From Actinomycetota bacterium (lineage in GTDB: Bacteria > Actinomycetota > Acidimicrobiia > Acidimicrobiales > Poriferisodalaceae), in NCBI GenBank assembly GCA_014238065.1, contig JABABU010000003.1, forward strand, positions 1 through 64,000: a stretch of DNA of 64,000 bases. Direction: 5' to 3'. Below the pieces are notes generated by a model. The model worked only from the letters and a program-made list of their open reading frames with translations. It did no database searches and had not been told where the DNA came from. How positions within the stretch are numbered: the first letter of the stretch is position 1; each line of letters begins with the position of its first letter. Both the position numbers and the translations under genes were made by a program. Of the stretch, positions 8,543 to 15,798 are shown piece by piece.

Positions 8543-10039
8543 TCACGGCAGTACTTCGCCCTCACTGAGCCGATGTTTCTGCACCTTACCGAGCGCGTTT
8601 CTCGGCAACTCGTCGACGAGATGAACCCGGCGAGGTCGCTTGTACGGTGCGAGCGCTTTACCGACGTGGGCTTTCAACTCCTCGACAGTGACGGGCCCTC
8701 CAACGACGTACGCTGTCACCTCCTCACCCCATTCATCGGACGGGGTTCCTGCGACGGCAACGTCGTCAACGCGGTCATGGGTTCGGATCGCGTCTTCGAC
8801 CTCGCGTGGGTACACGTTGAAGCCGCCGCTGATGATGAGTTCCTTCGACCTGCCGTCCAGAGTGAGATAGCCGTCGGCGTCGAGCGACCCGAGATCGCCG
8901 GTGCGGAACCATCCTTCCTCGAACGCATCAGCGTTGGCGTCGTCCCGATTCCAGTAGCCACGGAAGACATTCGGACCTCTGACCTGGACTTCCGGCGGCT
9001 CGCCGACCAGTCGGACCTCGACGCCCGGCAGCGGGATTCCGACCGAGCCGCCGCGCCGCTCAGCGTCGTATGGATTCGACACGAGCATCGCCGTCTCGGT
9101 CATCCCGTACCGCTCGAGAACCTTCGATCCTGTGAGCTGGAACATTCGCTCATGGAGTGCTGCAGGCATCGGCGCGGATCCGGACACCATCAGCCGCAAC
9201 GTGGTGAGTTCATCGGCTCTGGCCGACTGAGCAAGACGGTGGTACATCGTCGGCACGCCGAAGAAGAGAGTCGCGTTGTGCTCGGTGATTGCTTCGAAGA
9301 CGGCATTCGGCTCGAAACCCTGGAGCAATACCGCACTCGCACCGGCCGCGAGCGTCCCGTGGAGTCCGACGCCAAGCCCGTGCATGTGGAACAGCGGCAG
9401 GCAGAGCACGAGTCGATCAGACGCAGTCCAGCGCCAACTCAACAGGAGGGCATTCACGCTCGCCAGAAGATTCGCGTGGCTCAGCACAGCGCCTTTGGGC
9501 CTACCAGTGGTGCCAGAGGTATATCCGATCAGCGCTGGATCGCCAGCGCGCAGCGTGGGTGGAGCGAGGTCGGACGGTTCGAAGTCGATCGACGGCGACG
9601 TGATGATCACCGCGCGGTCGGCAGCCGCGATGTGCGCTGCACGTTGGTCGTCATCGACAATCGCGAAGGTCGGCTTCGCATCGAGCACGATGTGTTCCAG
9701 TTCACCGCGGCCGTACGCCGCGTTCGTCGGAACCACCACCGCTCCGGCACGAAGGCACGCGATGTGGGCGACGACGAGGTCGAGAGTGCTTGCCGCGCTC
9801 ACGATGACGCGATCACCAGCCACCAGCCCACGCCCGAGAAGCCGCGATGTCGCCCCCGCCACCAGTGCTTCCACCTCGGCGCCCGTGGTCCACCCGCGCC
9901 GATCGTGGATGACCGGCGCGTAGGGCGCCGCTGCCCATCTCCGGGCCCACAACACCGGAAGGGTTCCGCCGCGGCCGAGATCGACCGTTTCGGGGTCGAC
10001 GCCGTCGGGTATGTGGACGCGCCAGTCGGGAACGCTCAT
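8543..10039 (-). CDS. AMP-dependent acyl-CoA synthetase (MatB-like)
   Basis: 498 residues of the ANL superfamily. The phosphate-binding motif YTSGTTGRPKG is at 173-183, PLFHMHGLGVGLHGTL and FFGVPTMYHRL follow, then ERYGMTE, the hinge/adenylate motif WFRTGDLGSLDADGYL, RSKELIISGGFNVYPREVE, and the catalytic Lys in RNALGKVQKH at the end. The PLFHMHGLG region and the length recall malonyl/methylmalonyl-CoA synthetases, but the substrate is not certain. Reaction: carboxylic acid + ATP + CoA to acyl-CoA + AMP + PPi. Ten bases separate it from the upstream enoyl-CoA hydratase gene, so the pair is probably one unit of acid catabolism. Confidence 0.85.
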   Translation of the reverse strand: MSVPDWRVHIPDGVDPETVDLGRGGTLPVLWARRWAAAPYAPVIHDRRGWTTGAEVEALVAGATSRLLGRGLVAGDRVIVSAASTLDLVVAHIACLRAGAVVVPTNAAYGRGELEHIVLDAKPTFAIVDDDQRAAHIAAADRAVIITSPSIDFEPSDLAPPTLRAGDPALIGYTSGTTGRPKGAVLSHANLLASVNALLLSWRWTASDRLVLCLPLFHMHGLGVGLHGTLAAGASAVLLQGFEPNAVFEAITEHNATLFFGVPTMYHRLAQSARADELTTLRLMVSGSAPMPAALHERMFQLTGSKVLERYGMTETAMLVSNPYDAERRGGSVGIPLPGVEVRLVGEPPEVQVRGPNVFRGYWNRDDANADAFEEGWFRTGDLGSLDADGYLTLDGRSKELIISGGFNVYPREVEDAIRTHDRVDDVAVAGTPSDEWGEEVTAYVVGGPVTVEELKAHVGKALAPYKRPRRVHLVDELPRNALGKVQKHRLSEGEVLP

Positions 10040-10049
10040 CGAAACCGGC

Positions 10050-10865
10050 TCAGCGGCCCTCGAAGCGAGGATCTCGCCGCTCCATGAACGCTGTCACCGA
10101 CTCCTTGAAGTCCTTCGTCCTGAACAGCGCCATCGTCTGCAACAACACGTGGTGCGTATGCGACTCGAAGTCCTGCGTGAGACCATGACGGAACAACCGC
10201 TTCATCGACGAGATGGCAAGCGGGGCGTTGCCTGCGATCTCGCCGGCCCAGTCCTTCGCGACTGCAACGAGGTCTTCATCGGCGACGACATCGTTCAGCA
10301 GCCCGATGTCTCGGCTCTCGTTCGCATCGAGATCATTCCCACGGAACGAAACCTCAGTGGCCTTTGCCCACCCGATCAACCGAGGCAGATACCAGGTGCC
10401 TCCAGACTCGGGCACGATTCCGCGCTTGGCGAATCCGGGAAGGAGCCTGGTCGACTCACCGCCGACTCGCATGTCACAACCAAGCGCTAGATCGAGACCG
10501 TATCCGGCTGCCGCGCCGTTGATGGCGGCGATCACAGGAGTGTCGAGGTTGAAGAGGATGTTCGTGGGCAGTGTCCGCGTATGAGGAAGTGCCGCCCCGG
10601 CATCGGGATTGCCGCCGATGTCGGAGCCGGCAGCGGCTTCCTTCATGTCGAGGCCGCTGCAGAAGCCTTGGCCGGCTCCGGTCAACACGATGCATCGAAC
10701 GTCGACATCGTTGTCGGCGCGCAGGAACGCATCACCCAACTGCTGCAGCATCTTGGCCGTGATGGCATTACGCCGGTGCGGCCGATTCAACGTGATCGTC
10801 GCGATGCCGTCTCCGACCTCATACAGGACCTGTTGCTCGTCCGCGCTGACCGTCTCTTCGCTCAT
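10050..10865 (-). CDS. Enoyl-CoA hydratase/isomerase family protein
   Basis: 271 residues from the second ATG of ATGAAGATG, because GAGGAG sits 6 bases before it and directly against the first. The crotonase fold shows DGIATITLNRPHRRNAIT, an oxyanion-hole segment GAGQGFCSGLDMKE, and AAINGAAAGYGLDLALGCDMRVGGESTRLLPGFAKRG split by the usual helix; the second catalytic position lies at PESGGTWYLPRLIGW. Reactions of this family are hydration or isomerisation of enoyl-CoA thioesters. Co-directional with and 10 bases from the acyl-CoA ligase. Confidence 0.85.
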   Translation of the reverse strand: MSEETVSADEQQVLYEVGDGIATITLNRPHRRNAITAKMLQQLGDAFLRADNDVDVRCIVLTGAGQGFCSGLDMKEAAAGSDIGGNPDAGAALPHTRTLPTNILFNLDTPVIAAINGAAAGYGLDLALGCDMRVGGESTRLLPGFAKRGIVPESGGTWYLPRLIGWAKATEVSFRGNDLDANESRDIGLLNDVVADEDLVAVAKDWAGEIAGNAPLAISSMKRLFRHGLTQDFESHTHHVLLQTMALFRTKDFKESVTAFMERRDPRFEGR

Positions 10866-10966
10866 CTTCATCTCCTCGGCTCCAACTCTGGCGAACCGGC
10901 CAGAACCATGCGTGCAGACCACTGAGACTATGCGTCGCCGCGTAAAGCAACGACATGCGGCAAACC

Positions 10967-12316
10967 TCAGAACGCGGCATCGATCGTTTCGAGCGCGTCA
11001 ACGATTCCGCTGTTGCCGTTTGATACTGCCTCGCCACGTTCGAGAAGCACAATCCTCACCGCCGGCGGCGCGAGTTCGGACCAGTGCTCACGCGACTCGG
11101 TGGCACGCGACATGACATCCAGGAGCGACAGTTCCAGCAACGACAACCGGAACAGATCCTGACCGCTGGCAGCCGACTGGAAATCGGGCACATCACTGTC
11201 GCCCTGGGCTCCTCTTCGATCGTCAGCGAACTCCGCGCTCCCGAGGTACTGGATGAGCGACCACACCTCGGCTTGGTCGACTCGCGAGACCGCGTAGGTG
11301 ACATCGGCGATCACCGGGACGTTGCCCCGTGGTCCAGGGAACAACGCGACATCGATGGCGTCAGGTGTTCCGTCGGCAAAGCGGGTTCCTTCGGGGAAGG
11401 ACTGCGCAACTTCGACGCCTCCGTGCACGAGGTGACACGAGCGATCGAGAAGGCCAACGGCTCCTTGCAGGACCTCTGGCTCGTCCTCGCCGACGTTCTG
11501 CTCCTCTTCGGGAATCCCGAATCCGACGTCTTTCGTGGCCCAGAGGTCGCGCATCTTGGTCAGATCGCCGAAGATCTTCCAGTCGGTATACGAAAGTTCC
11601 TCGGCCAGAATCTGGTCGTAGACCGACACGTCATGACTGCGAACGATGAGCTCGAAGGTCCAGTCGACGAACGATCGAGTTCGCTCAGCATCATCGTCGA
11701 ACCCGCAGAACGGGACCCGGTCGTCGTCGATCATCTCCTCAGCGAGGTTGACGAGCTGGTTCCAGGTCTCCGGCACATCGTATCTGCCACCGTCGAAAGC
11801 GGCTGGCTGAAACCACACCAGCGATTCGATCGAACTGTCGATTGGAGCCCCGTAGAGCGCATCGCCGAGCCGAGCCGGAAGTGTCCAGGTAACACCCCAG
11901 GTGTCGCTGATCGCGGTGTCAACAGCTCTAGGAATCACGACCGCGGTGCGATCGATAGCGGCCTGCCGGAGAAGCGCTCCGGAGTCGATCAGAAACACAT
12001 CCCCAGGAAGATCCTGCGCAGATCGCCGACCGAACTCGCGGTTCGGGTCATCCACTGCGATGTACTCGATCGATGTGCCCGTTCTCACTGCGTGCAGTCC
12101 GATGGCGTGCTCGATCGCGCCGAGGTCGGCTCCGATGCCGGCAGGCCCGATGACCAGAATCGGTTGCGGAGCTGTCGACAATGTCGGTGGCGCCGTCGTC
12201 GTCGGCGCAGCGGTGGTGCTCGAATCGGCCTTGGACGGGCCCGGCGCTGCGGTGCATGACACCGTGATCAACACGGTCGCTGCAGCGATGACACCGATGC
12301 GTGCGCGGTGCAACAT
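10967..12316 (-). CDS. Lipoprotein resembling an ABC solute-binding protein
   Basis: 449 residues. A lipoprotein signal peptide is clear: basic start, hydrophobic core and lipobox ITVSC with Cys21 as the lipidated residue, followed by a Ser/Thr/Pro-rich tether (about 22-50). The rest looks like an extracellular sugar-type solute-binding protein (segments such as YGAPIDSSIESLVWFQPAAF and ETWNQLVNLAEEM). No permease or ATPase genes are nearby, so partner and substrate are unknown. The ATG begins at the last base of the tRNA-Glu 3' CCA, leaving no leader; the next in-frame candidate is a TTG one codon later. Expression from the tRNA transcript, leaderless after processing, is inferred. Confidence 0.75.
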   Translation of the reverse strand: MLHRARIGVIAAATVLITVSCTAAPGPSKADSSTTAAPTTTAPPTLSTAPQPILVIGPAGIGADLGAIEHAIGLHAVRTGTSIEYIAVDDPNREFGRRSAQDLPGDVFLIDSGALLRQAAIDRTAVVIPRAVDTAISDTWGVTWTLPARLGDALYGAPIDSSIESLVWFQPAAFDGGRYDVPETWNQLVNLAEEMIDDDRVPFCGFDDDAERTRSFVDWTFELIVRSHDVSVYDQILAEELSYTDWKIFGDLTKMRDLWATKDVGFGIPEEEQNVGEDEPEVLQGAVGLLDRSCHLVHGGVEVAQSFPEGTRFADGTPDAIDVALFPGPRGNVPVIADVTYAVSRVDQAEVWSLIQYLGSAEFADDRRGAQGDSDVPDFQSAASGQDLFRLSLLELSLLDVMSRATESREHWSELAPPAVRIVLLERGEAVSNGNSGIVDALETIDAAF

Positions 12317-12391
12317 GGCACCCCCAACGGGATTCGAACCCGTGCCGCCACCTTGAGAGGGTGGTGTCCTAGGCCGCTAGACGATGGGGGC
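12316..12391 (-). tRNA. tRNA-Glu (anticodon CUC)
   Basis: Read on the minus strand the gene folds as a full cloverleaf. The acceptor stem is GCCCCCA with TGGGGGT (first pair G-U), the D arm contains CTAGCGGCCTAGGAC, the anticodon stem is CCACC/GGTGG with loop CTCTCAA (anticodon CTC), and the T arm is CGGG-TTCGAAT-CCCG. The discriminator is G and CCA is encoded. The last A is also the first base of the lipoprotein start codon. It is downstream of tRNA-Gln and gltX on the same strand. Confidence 0.95.
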
Positions 12392-12456
12392 AAGCTGCGG
12401 ACAGCAGCTGCTGATCATAGCGTCAACGCGCCCAGAACACAGGGCCCGAGAACGAA

Positions 12457-12480
12457 GAAGAGGCCCGTGAAGGCCTCTTC
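12457..12480 (-). terminator. Hairpin between the two tRNA genes, possible terminator
   Basis: Perfect 9-bp inverted repeat GAAGAGGCC / GGCCTCTTC with a 6-base loop, followed on the minus strand by a T-richer stretch (TTCGTTCTC). It sits after tRNA-Gln and before tRNA-Glu. The weak T tract means it may only attenuate or act as a processing site. Confidence 0.45.
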
Positions 12481-12493
12481 CTGACTGCTGTTG

Positions 12494-12565
12494 TTCGGGG
12501 AGGAGGACTCGAACCCCCAACGACTGGACCAGAACCAGTTGTGTTGCCAATTACACCATCCCCGA
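12494..12565 (-). tRNA. tRNA-Gln (anticodon CUG)
   Basis: 72 bases without encoded CCA. Acceptor stem TCGGGGA / TCCCCGA with U1-A72 as is usual for tRNA-Gln, D arm TGGTGTAATTGGCAACAC, anticodon stem ACTGG/CCAGT with loop TTCTGGT (anticodon CTG), and T arm with GGTTCGAGTCC. The discriminator is A. It lies between gltX and tRNA-Glu, which fits misacylation by a non-discriminating GltX and repair by GatCAB. Confidence 0.95.
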
Positions 12566-12639
12566 AAGAAACGACTGAAGTGCAATCGTCCCGAGGGCGC
12601 CTGTGATCGTAGCGGAATACCGGTGGATTCCGAACCGAA

Positions 12640-13947
12640 TCAGCTGGGCAGATCAGCCAACATGGCCCTGGCAGCACCGAGTCGCCGCAGCGTCTCAGCG
12701 CGCCCGAGCAGCTCGAGCGACTCGAACAGCGGTGGACCGACTGTTCTGCCCGTCACCGCCACCCTGATCGGGGCCTGGGCCTTGCCGAGCTTCAGATTGT
12801 TGGCTTGTGCCAATTCGAGCGTTCTCGCGTGAAGCGCGTCGGCCGTCCACTCGACGACGCCATACGCCTCGACAGCTGCATCGATCATCGGACAAGCAGC
12901 CTCGTTGGTGGCGAGCGCCTTCTCGAAGCTGGCTTCGTCGAACTCGGGTTCGTGGAGAAAGAGGAAGTCGACGATGTCGGGCGCCTCCTCCAGGATCTTG
13001 GCCCGTTCGCGAACGAGCGGGACCACAGCGAGGAGTTGCTCGTCGGAGACGCTAGCTCCCCACGACTTCGTGTCGACATACGGTCGAATCTTCGCAGCAA
13101 GATCGGCGTGGTCAAGCATGCGGATGTACTCGGCGTTCACCGCGGTGAGTTTCTTCACGTCGAAGGCCGCGGCAGCCTTGTTGATGTCGCTCAGCTCGAA
13201 CATGTCGACGATTTCGTCGATGGGACGAACCTCGATGTCGTCAGGAGGACCCCAACCGAGCAGCGCAAGGTAGTTTCGCATCGCTGCGGGCAGGTACCCC
13301 CTGGCTCGGTAGTCCTCGAGCGCCACGTCGTCTCGTCGCTTCGAGAGCTTCTTGCGTTGCTCGTTGACGATCAGTGGCAGATGAGCGAACGTCTGCGTCG
13401 TTGCCTCACCGAGCGCGTGCCGGAGCAGGATGACCTTCGGCGTGACATTGACGAGGTCTTCGCCCCGAACGACGTGCGTGATGCCGAGGTCGAGGTCGTC
13501 CACGGCGTTGGCGATGAAGAATGTCGCAGAGCCGTCACTTCGCCTGATGACGAAGTCCTCCACATGCTCGTTCTCGAACGTCACATGGCCGCGGACAACG
13601 TCGTCCCACGAGGTCACACCCGTTTCTGGAACCCTGAAACGGACAGCGCCGTCGTCCTGGTATGCCCGGCCCGAGACCAGTAGCTGCTCGACGGCTTCGT
13701 TGTAGAGGTCACGGCGCTCGCTCTGACGAACCGGCTCGCCGTCCCAATCGATGCCGAGCCAATTCAGCGAGTCGTAGATGTTCTCGATCAGTTCAGGGCT
13801 GGCGAGTTCGGCGTTCGTGTCCTCGATGCGAAGGATCAGCTCGCCACCCATGTGCCGTGCGTACAGCCAGTTGAACAGCGCTGTCCGTGCACTGCCGAGG
13901 TGGAGGTATCCGGTGGGGGCCGGTGCAAACCGAAGTCGAATCGTCAC
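12640..13947 (-). CDS. gltX: Glutamate--tRNA ligase
   Basis: 435 residues from GTG 13947; an upstream TTG would add ten unrelated residues. The class I signature is RFAPAPTGYLHLGSARTALF (HIGH motif as HLGS), with LRIEDTN, the FAHLPLIVNEQRKKLSKR block carrying the KMSKS-type motif KLSKR, and a C-terminal anticodon-binding domain. It charges tRNA-Glu with glutamate and, in bacteria lacking GlnRS, also mischarges tRNA-Gln. The two cognate tRNA genes lie immediately downstream on the same strand and gatCAB is elsewhere in the window, which supports the non-discriminating role. Confidence 0.95.
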   Translation of the reverse strand: MTIRLRFAPAPTGYLHLGSARTALFNWLYARHMGGELILRIEDTNAELASPELIENIYDSLNWLGIDWDGEPVRQSERRDLYNEAVEQLLVSGRAYQDDGAVRFRVPETGVTSWDDVVRGHVTFENEHVEDFVIRRSDGSATFFIANAVDDLDLGITHVVRGEDLVNVTPKVILLRHALGEATTQTFAHLPLIVNEQRKKLSKRRDDVALEDYRARGYLPAAMRNYLALLGWGPPDDIEVRPIDEIVDMFELSDINKAAAAFDVKKLTAVNAEYIRMLDHADLAAKIRPYVDTKSWGASVSDEQLLAVVPLVRERAKILEEAPDIVDFLFLHEPEFDEASFEKALATNEAACPMIDAAVEAYGVVEWTADALHARTLELAQANNLKLGKAQAPIRVAVTGRTVGPPLFESLELLGRAETLRRLGAARAMLADLPS

Positions 13948-14014
13948 GCCATCGAGGTTACGGCCGGCCGACGACAATGCAGCCTGCCATCTCGGGTCCC
14001 CTTCAGCCCAGAAG

Positions 14015-14587
14015 TCAGTCAGGGTCGCGGCCGAGGAGGTTCAGAAGGCACGCTTGGCGGTCTGCGTCCGGGGCCGGTTCGACGGCTGGTTCGAAGTACT
14101 CCGGCAGTTCTGCGAGTCGGGCGGCGAATGGACGGACGTATTCGGCGAGGGCGTCGACCAGTTCGTCGTCGAGACGGTCGTCGACGCCGATGGCGGCGGC
14201 CAGGTCCCATGCGTGGACGGCGAGGTCGAGAACCCGCTGGCGGACGTATTCGAAGGCCGGTGTTGGTCCTGACGACAGATACACAGTCCTGTCGAGGTCG
14301 GCGTCGTCGACAGCTTCGATCGCCTGAGCGCGTGCGTCCTCCCAGACAGACAGCGCGTCTTCACCGAGCACGTCACCGTCGAGCCCTCCGACATCCTCGA
14401 CCCGCATTCCCATGAGCAGTGGTGACACCCACATCGATTCTGCAACGTTGTGGTTCACGAGCTCAGCAACGTCCCACTCGTCACAGGGAGTTGACGCAAT
14501 CCACCATTCGGGAAGGATTTGGCGAACTCGGAAGTCGAACTCGGCGTTGGCTAGGCGGTGCAATCGCTTCCATGCGTCGTGGCTCAT
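14015..14587 (-). CDS. TIGR03086-like DinB/mycothiol-dependent family metal-binding protein
   Basis: 190 residues. The N-terminal helix bundle contains TPCDEWDVAELVNHNVAESMW, in which the conserved W-xx-xx-LVxHN pattern supplies a metal-binding His, and later RVLDLAVHAWDLAAAIG supplies the second His motif (VHxWDLA). These are the marks of the actinobacterial maleylpyruvate isomerase/TIGR03086 group, many of which use mycothiol. The substrate is unknown. It lies 14 bases from the next gene upstream on the same strand. Confidence 0.8.
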   Translation of the reverse strand: MSHDAWKRLHRLANAEFDFRVRQILPEWWIASTPCDEWDVAELVNHNVAESMWVSPLLMGMRVEDVGGLDGDVLGEDALSVWEDARAQAIEAVDDADLDRTVYLSSGPTPAFEYVRQRVLDLAVHAWDLAAAIGVDDRLDDELVDALAEYVRPFAARLAELPEYFEPAVEPAPDADRQACLLNLLGRDPD

Positions 14588-14600
14588 GAGCGGGCATTCA

Positions 14601-15188
14601 TCAGCATTGACCGATTGCGCAGTTGTCCTCTGGCACGAGTTGGAGACCTCGGTTTCGACCGAAGCGGGCGAGCACGACGTCTTCGGGCGTCATCTCAGCA
14701 GGCTCACATGGCTCGAGGTCCGGCCAGACGCGAAGATCGCTCGGTCCCACGCCGAGCAGTCGATCGATCAGGATGTCGTCGAGGCCGGCTCCCGCAAAGA
14801 TCGCTTGCTGCAGGTCATAGCCCAGGACGGTGAGCTCAGCGATCCTTGCCCAGAACTGGTCACGCCGGGTCGGCGCGAACCCTGCCGAAGTCTCGAGACC
14901 AGACACGACGGTCAGGATCGTTCGAATGCTCTCCGTCACCGCCGCTATCGGGTCATCGCCGACATCGACGGCTGCCGGAATGGGTTGTCCGCTCAGATCG
15001 GCTGCAAACTCGAGGTTCCCTTCGACGACCCTTCCGAGGAGATCTCGAACGAGCCGATCGTCGAGTGGCGCCCGTAGCCGAGCGTCGAGCTGATCCCAGC
15101 GGGGTAGACGCATGCGGGCGGCCATGTCAGTGCAAGCTCGGCGGTGCAGTCTGACGAGTTCCTTGTCTGCCGGTTGCGTCACGGACAT
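14601..15188 (-). CDS. Uncharacterised alpha-helical protein
   Basis: 195 residues starting at an ATG that overlaps the upstream stop in TGATG; a much longer open frame exists but antisense/upstream sequence is not protein-like. The chain is mostly helical and acidic (ARMRLPRWDQLDARLRAPLDDRLVRDLLGR, TRRDQFWARIAELTVLGYDLQQAI). No cofactor motif is evident; a distant relation to DinB-like bundles is possible but not demonstrable by eye. It appears translationally coupled to the 171-residue protein before it. Confidence 0.55.
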   Translation of the reverse strand: MSVTQPADKELVRLHRRACTDMAARMRLPRWDQLDARLRAPLDDRLVRDLLGRVVEGNLEFAADLSGQPIPAAVDVGDDPIAAVTESIRTILTVVSGLETSAGFAPTRRDQFWARIAELTVLGYDLQQAIFAGAGLDDILIDRLLGVGPSDLRVWPDLEPCEPAEMTPEDVVLARFGRNRGLQLVPEDNCAIGQC

Positions 15189-15703
15189 CACGCCAGATCG
15201 AGCAGCGACCGCCAGTCGGCGCGGTGCGCACTGGCCACGGCTTCGGGCGATTGGCGAAGAGTTGCGGTCGGCACCCTCGCCACGAGCGACCGCATCTCGC
15301 TCCAATGGTGCGGGTTCTCGACCCCCGCGAAGCACTTCCGCGCTGTGATGAGTTCGTCGTCGCATTGGTCGAGAAAACCCCACACTCGCAGCGCGATCTC
15401 GAGGTCGTACACCACCGGTGCCCGCCCGTAGGACGAGGCTCGCTTCATGGCGATCTGGACTGCGCCTGCCATCACGTCCTCGGCATGCTCTCCTTCGGCG
15501 AGTACGAGCCGATCTGCGAACAGATGGCACAACGTGAGCGCGTAGCCCTGATCGGGGCCTTGGTGTCCGAGAGCCGGGCCAACGGGCTGGGCCACACCGA
15601 GGGCTGCGGCTCGATCAGCGGTCCAGCCGGCAGGGACGACATCGGGTGACTGATAACTCGGAACTGCGTTCGGGTCGGTCGGTACGTGTTCGGGAGCAGC
15701 CAT
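15188..15703 (-). CDS. Uncharacterised protein
   Basis: 171 residues. The first 35 residues are proline-rich (MAAPEHVPTDPNAVPSY, then PAGWTADRAAALG), followed by a helical body (DQGYALTLCHLFADRLVLAEGEHAEDVMAG, YDLEIALRVWGFLDQCDDELITARKCFAGVENPHHW). No signal peptide, membrane segment or known catalytic motif is seen. Its stop overlaps the start of the next gene, and it is the first gene of the short minus-strand run that ends with the DinB-like protein. Confidence 0.6.
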   Translation of the reverse strand: MAAPEHVPTDPNAVPSYQSPDVVPAGWTADRAAALGVAQPVGPALGHQGPDQGYALTLCHLFADRLVLAEGEHAEDVMAGAVQIAMKRASSYGRAPVVYDLEIALRVWGFLDQCDDELITARKCFAGVENPHHWSEMRSLVARVPTATLRQSPEAVASAHRADWRSLLDLA

Positions 15704-15798
15704 GGGTGGACGATGTTACCGGCCACCCGCGACCCGAACCTACGCGGAGGCCGTAAGTACCATCGAGATCGTTCAGGTCCTATCAGCCACCGAGACGG

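Noticed and set aside
8573-10087. 504-codon open frame on the plus strand
   Set aside because: It is antisense to the acyl-CoA ligase, has no motif or Shine-Dalgarno, and is a high-GC shadow frame.
11084-12259. 391-codon open frame on the plus strand
   Set aside because: Antisense to the lipoprotein gene, which has a clear signal peptide and lipobox; the plus frame has no recognisable domain.
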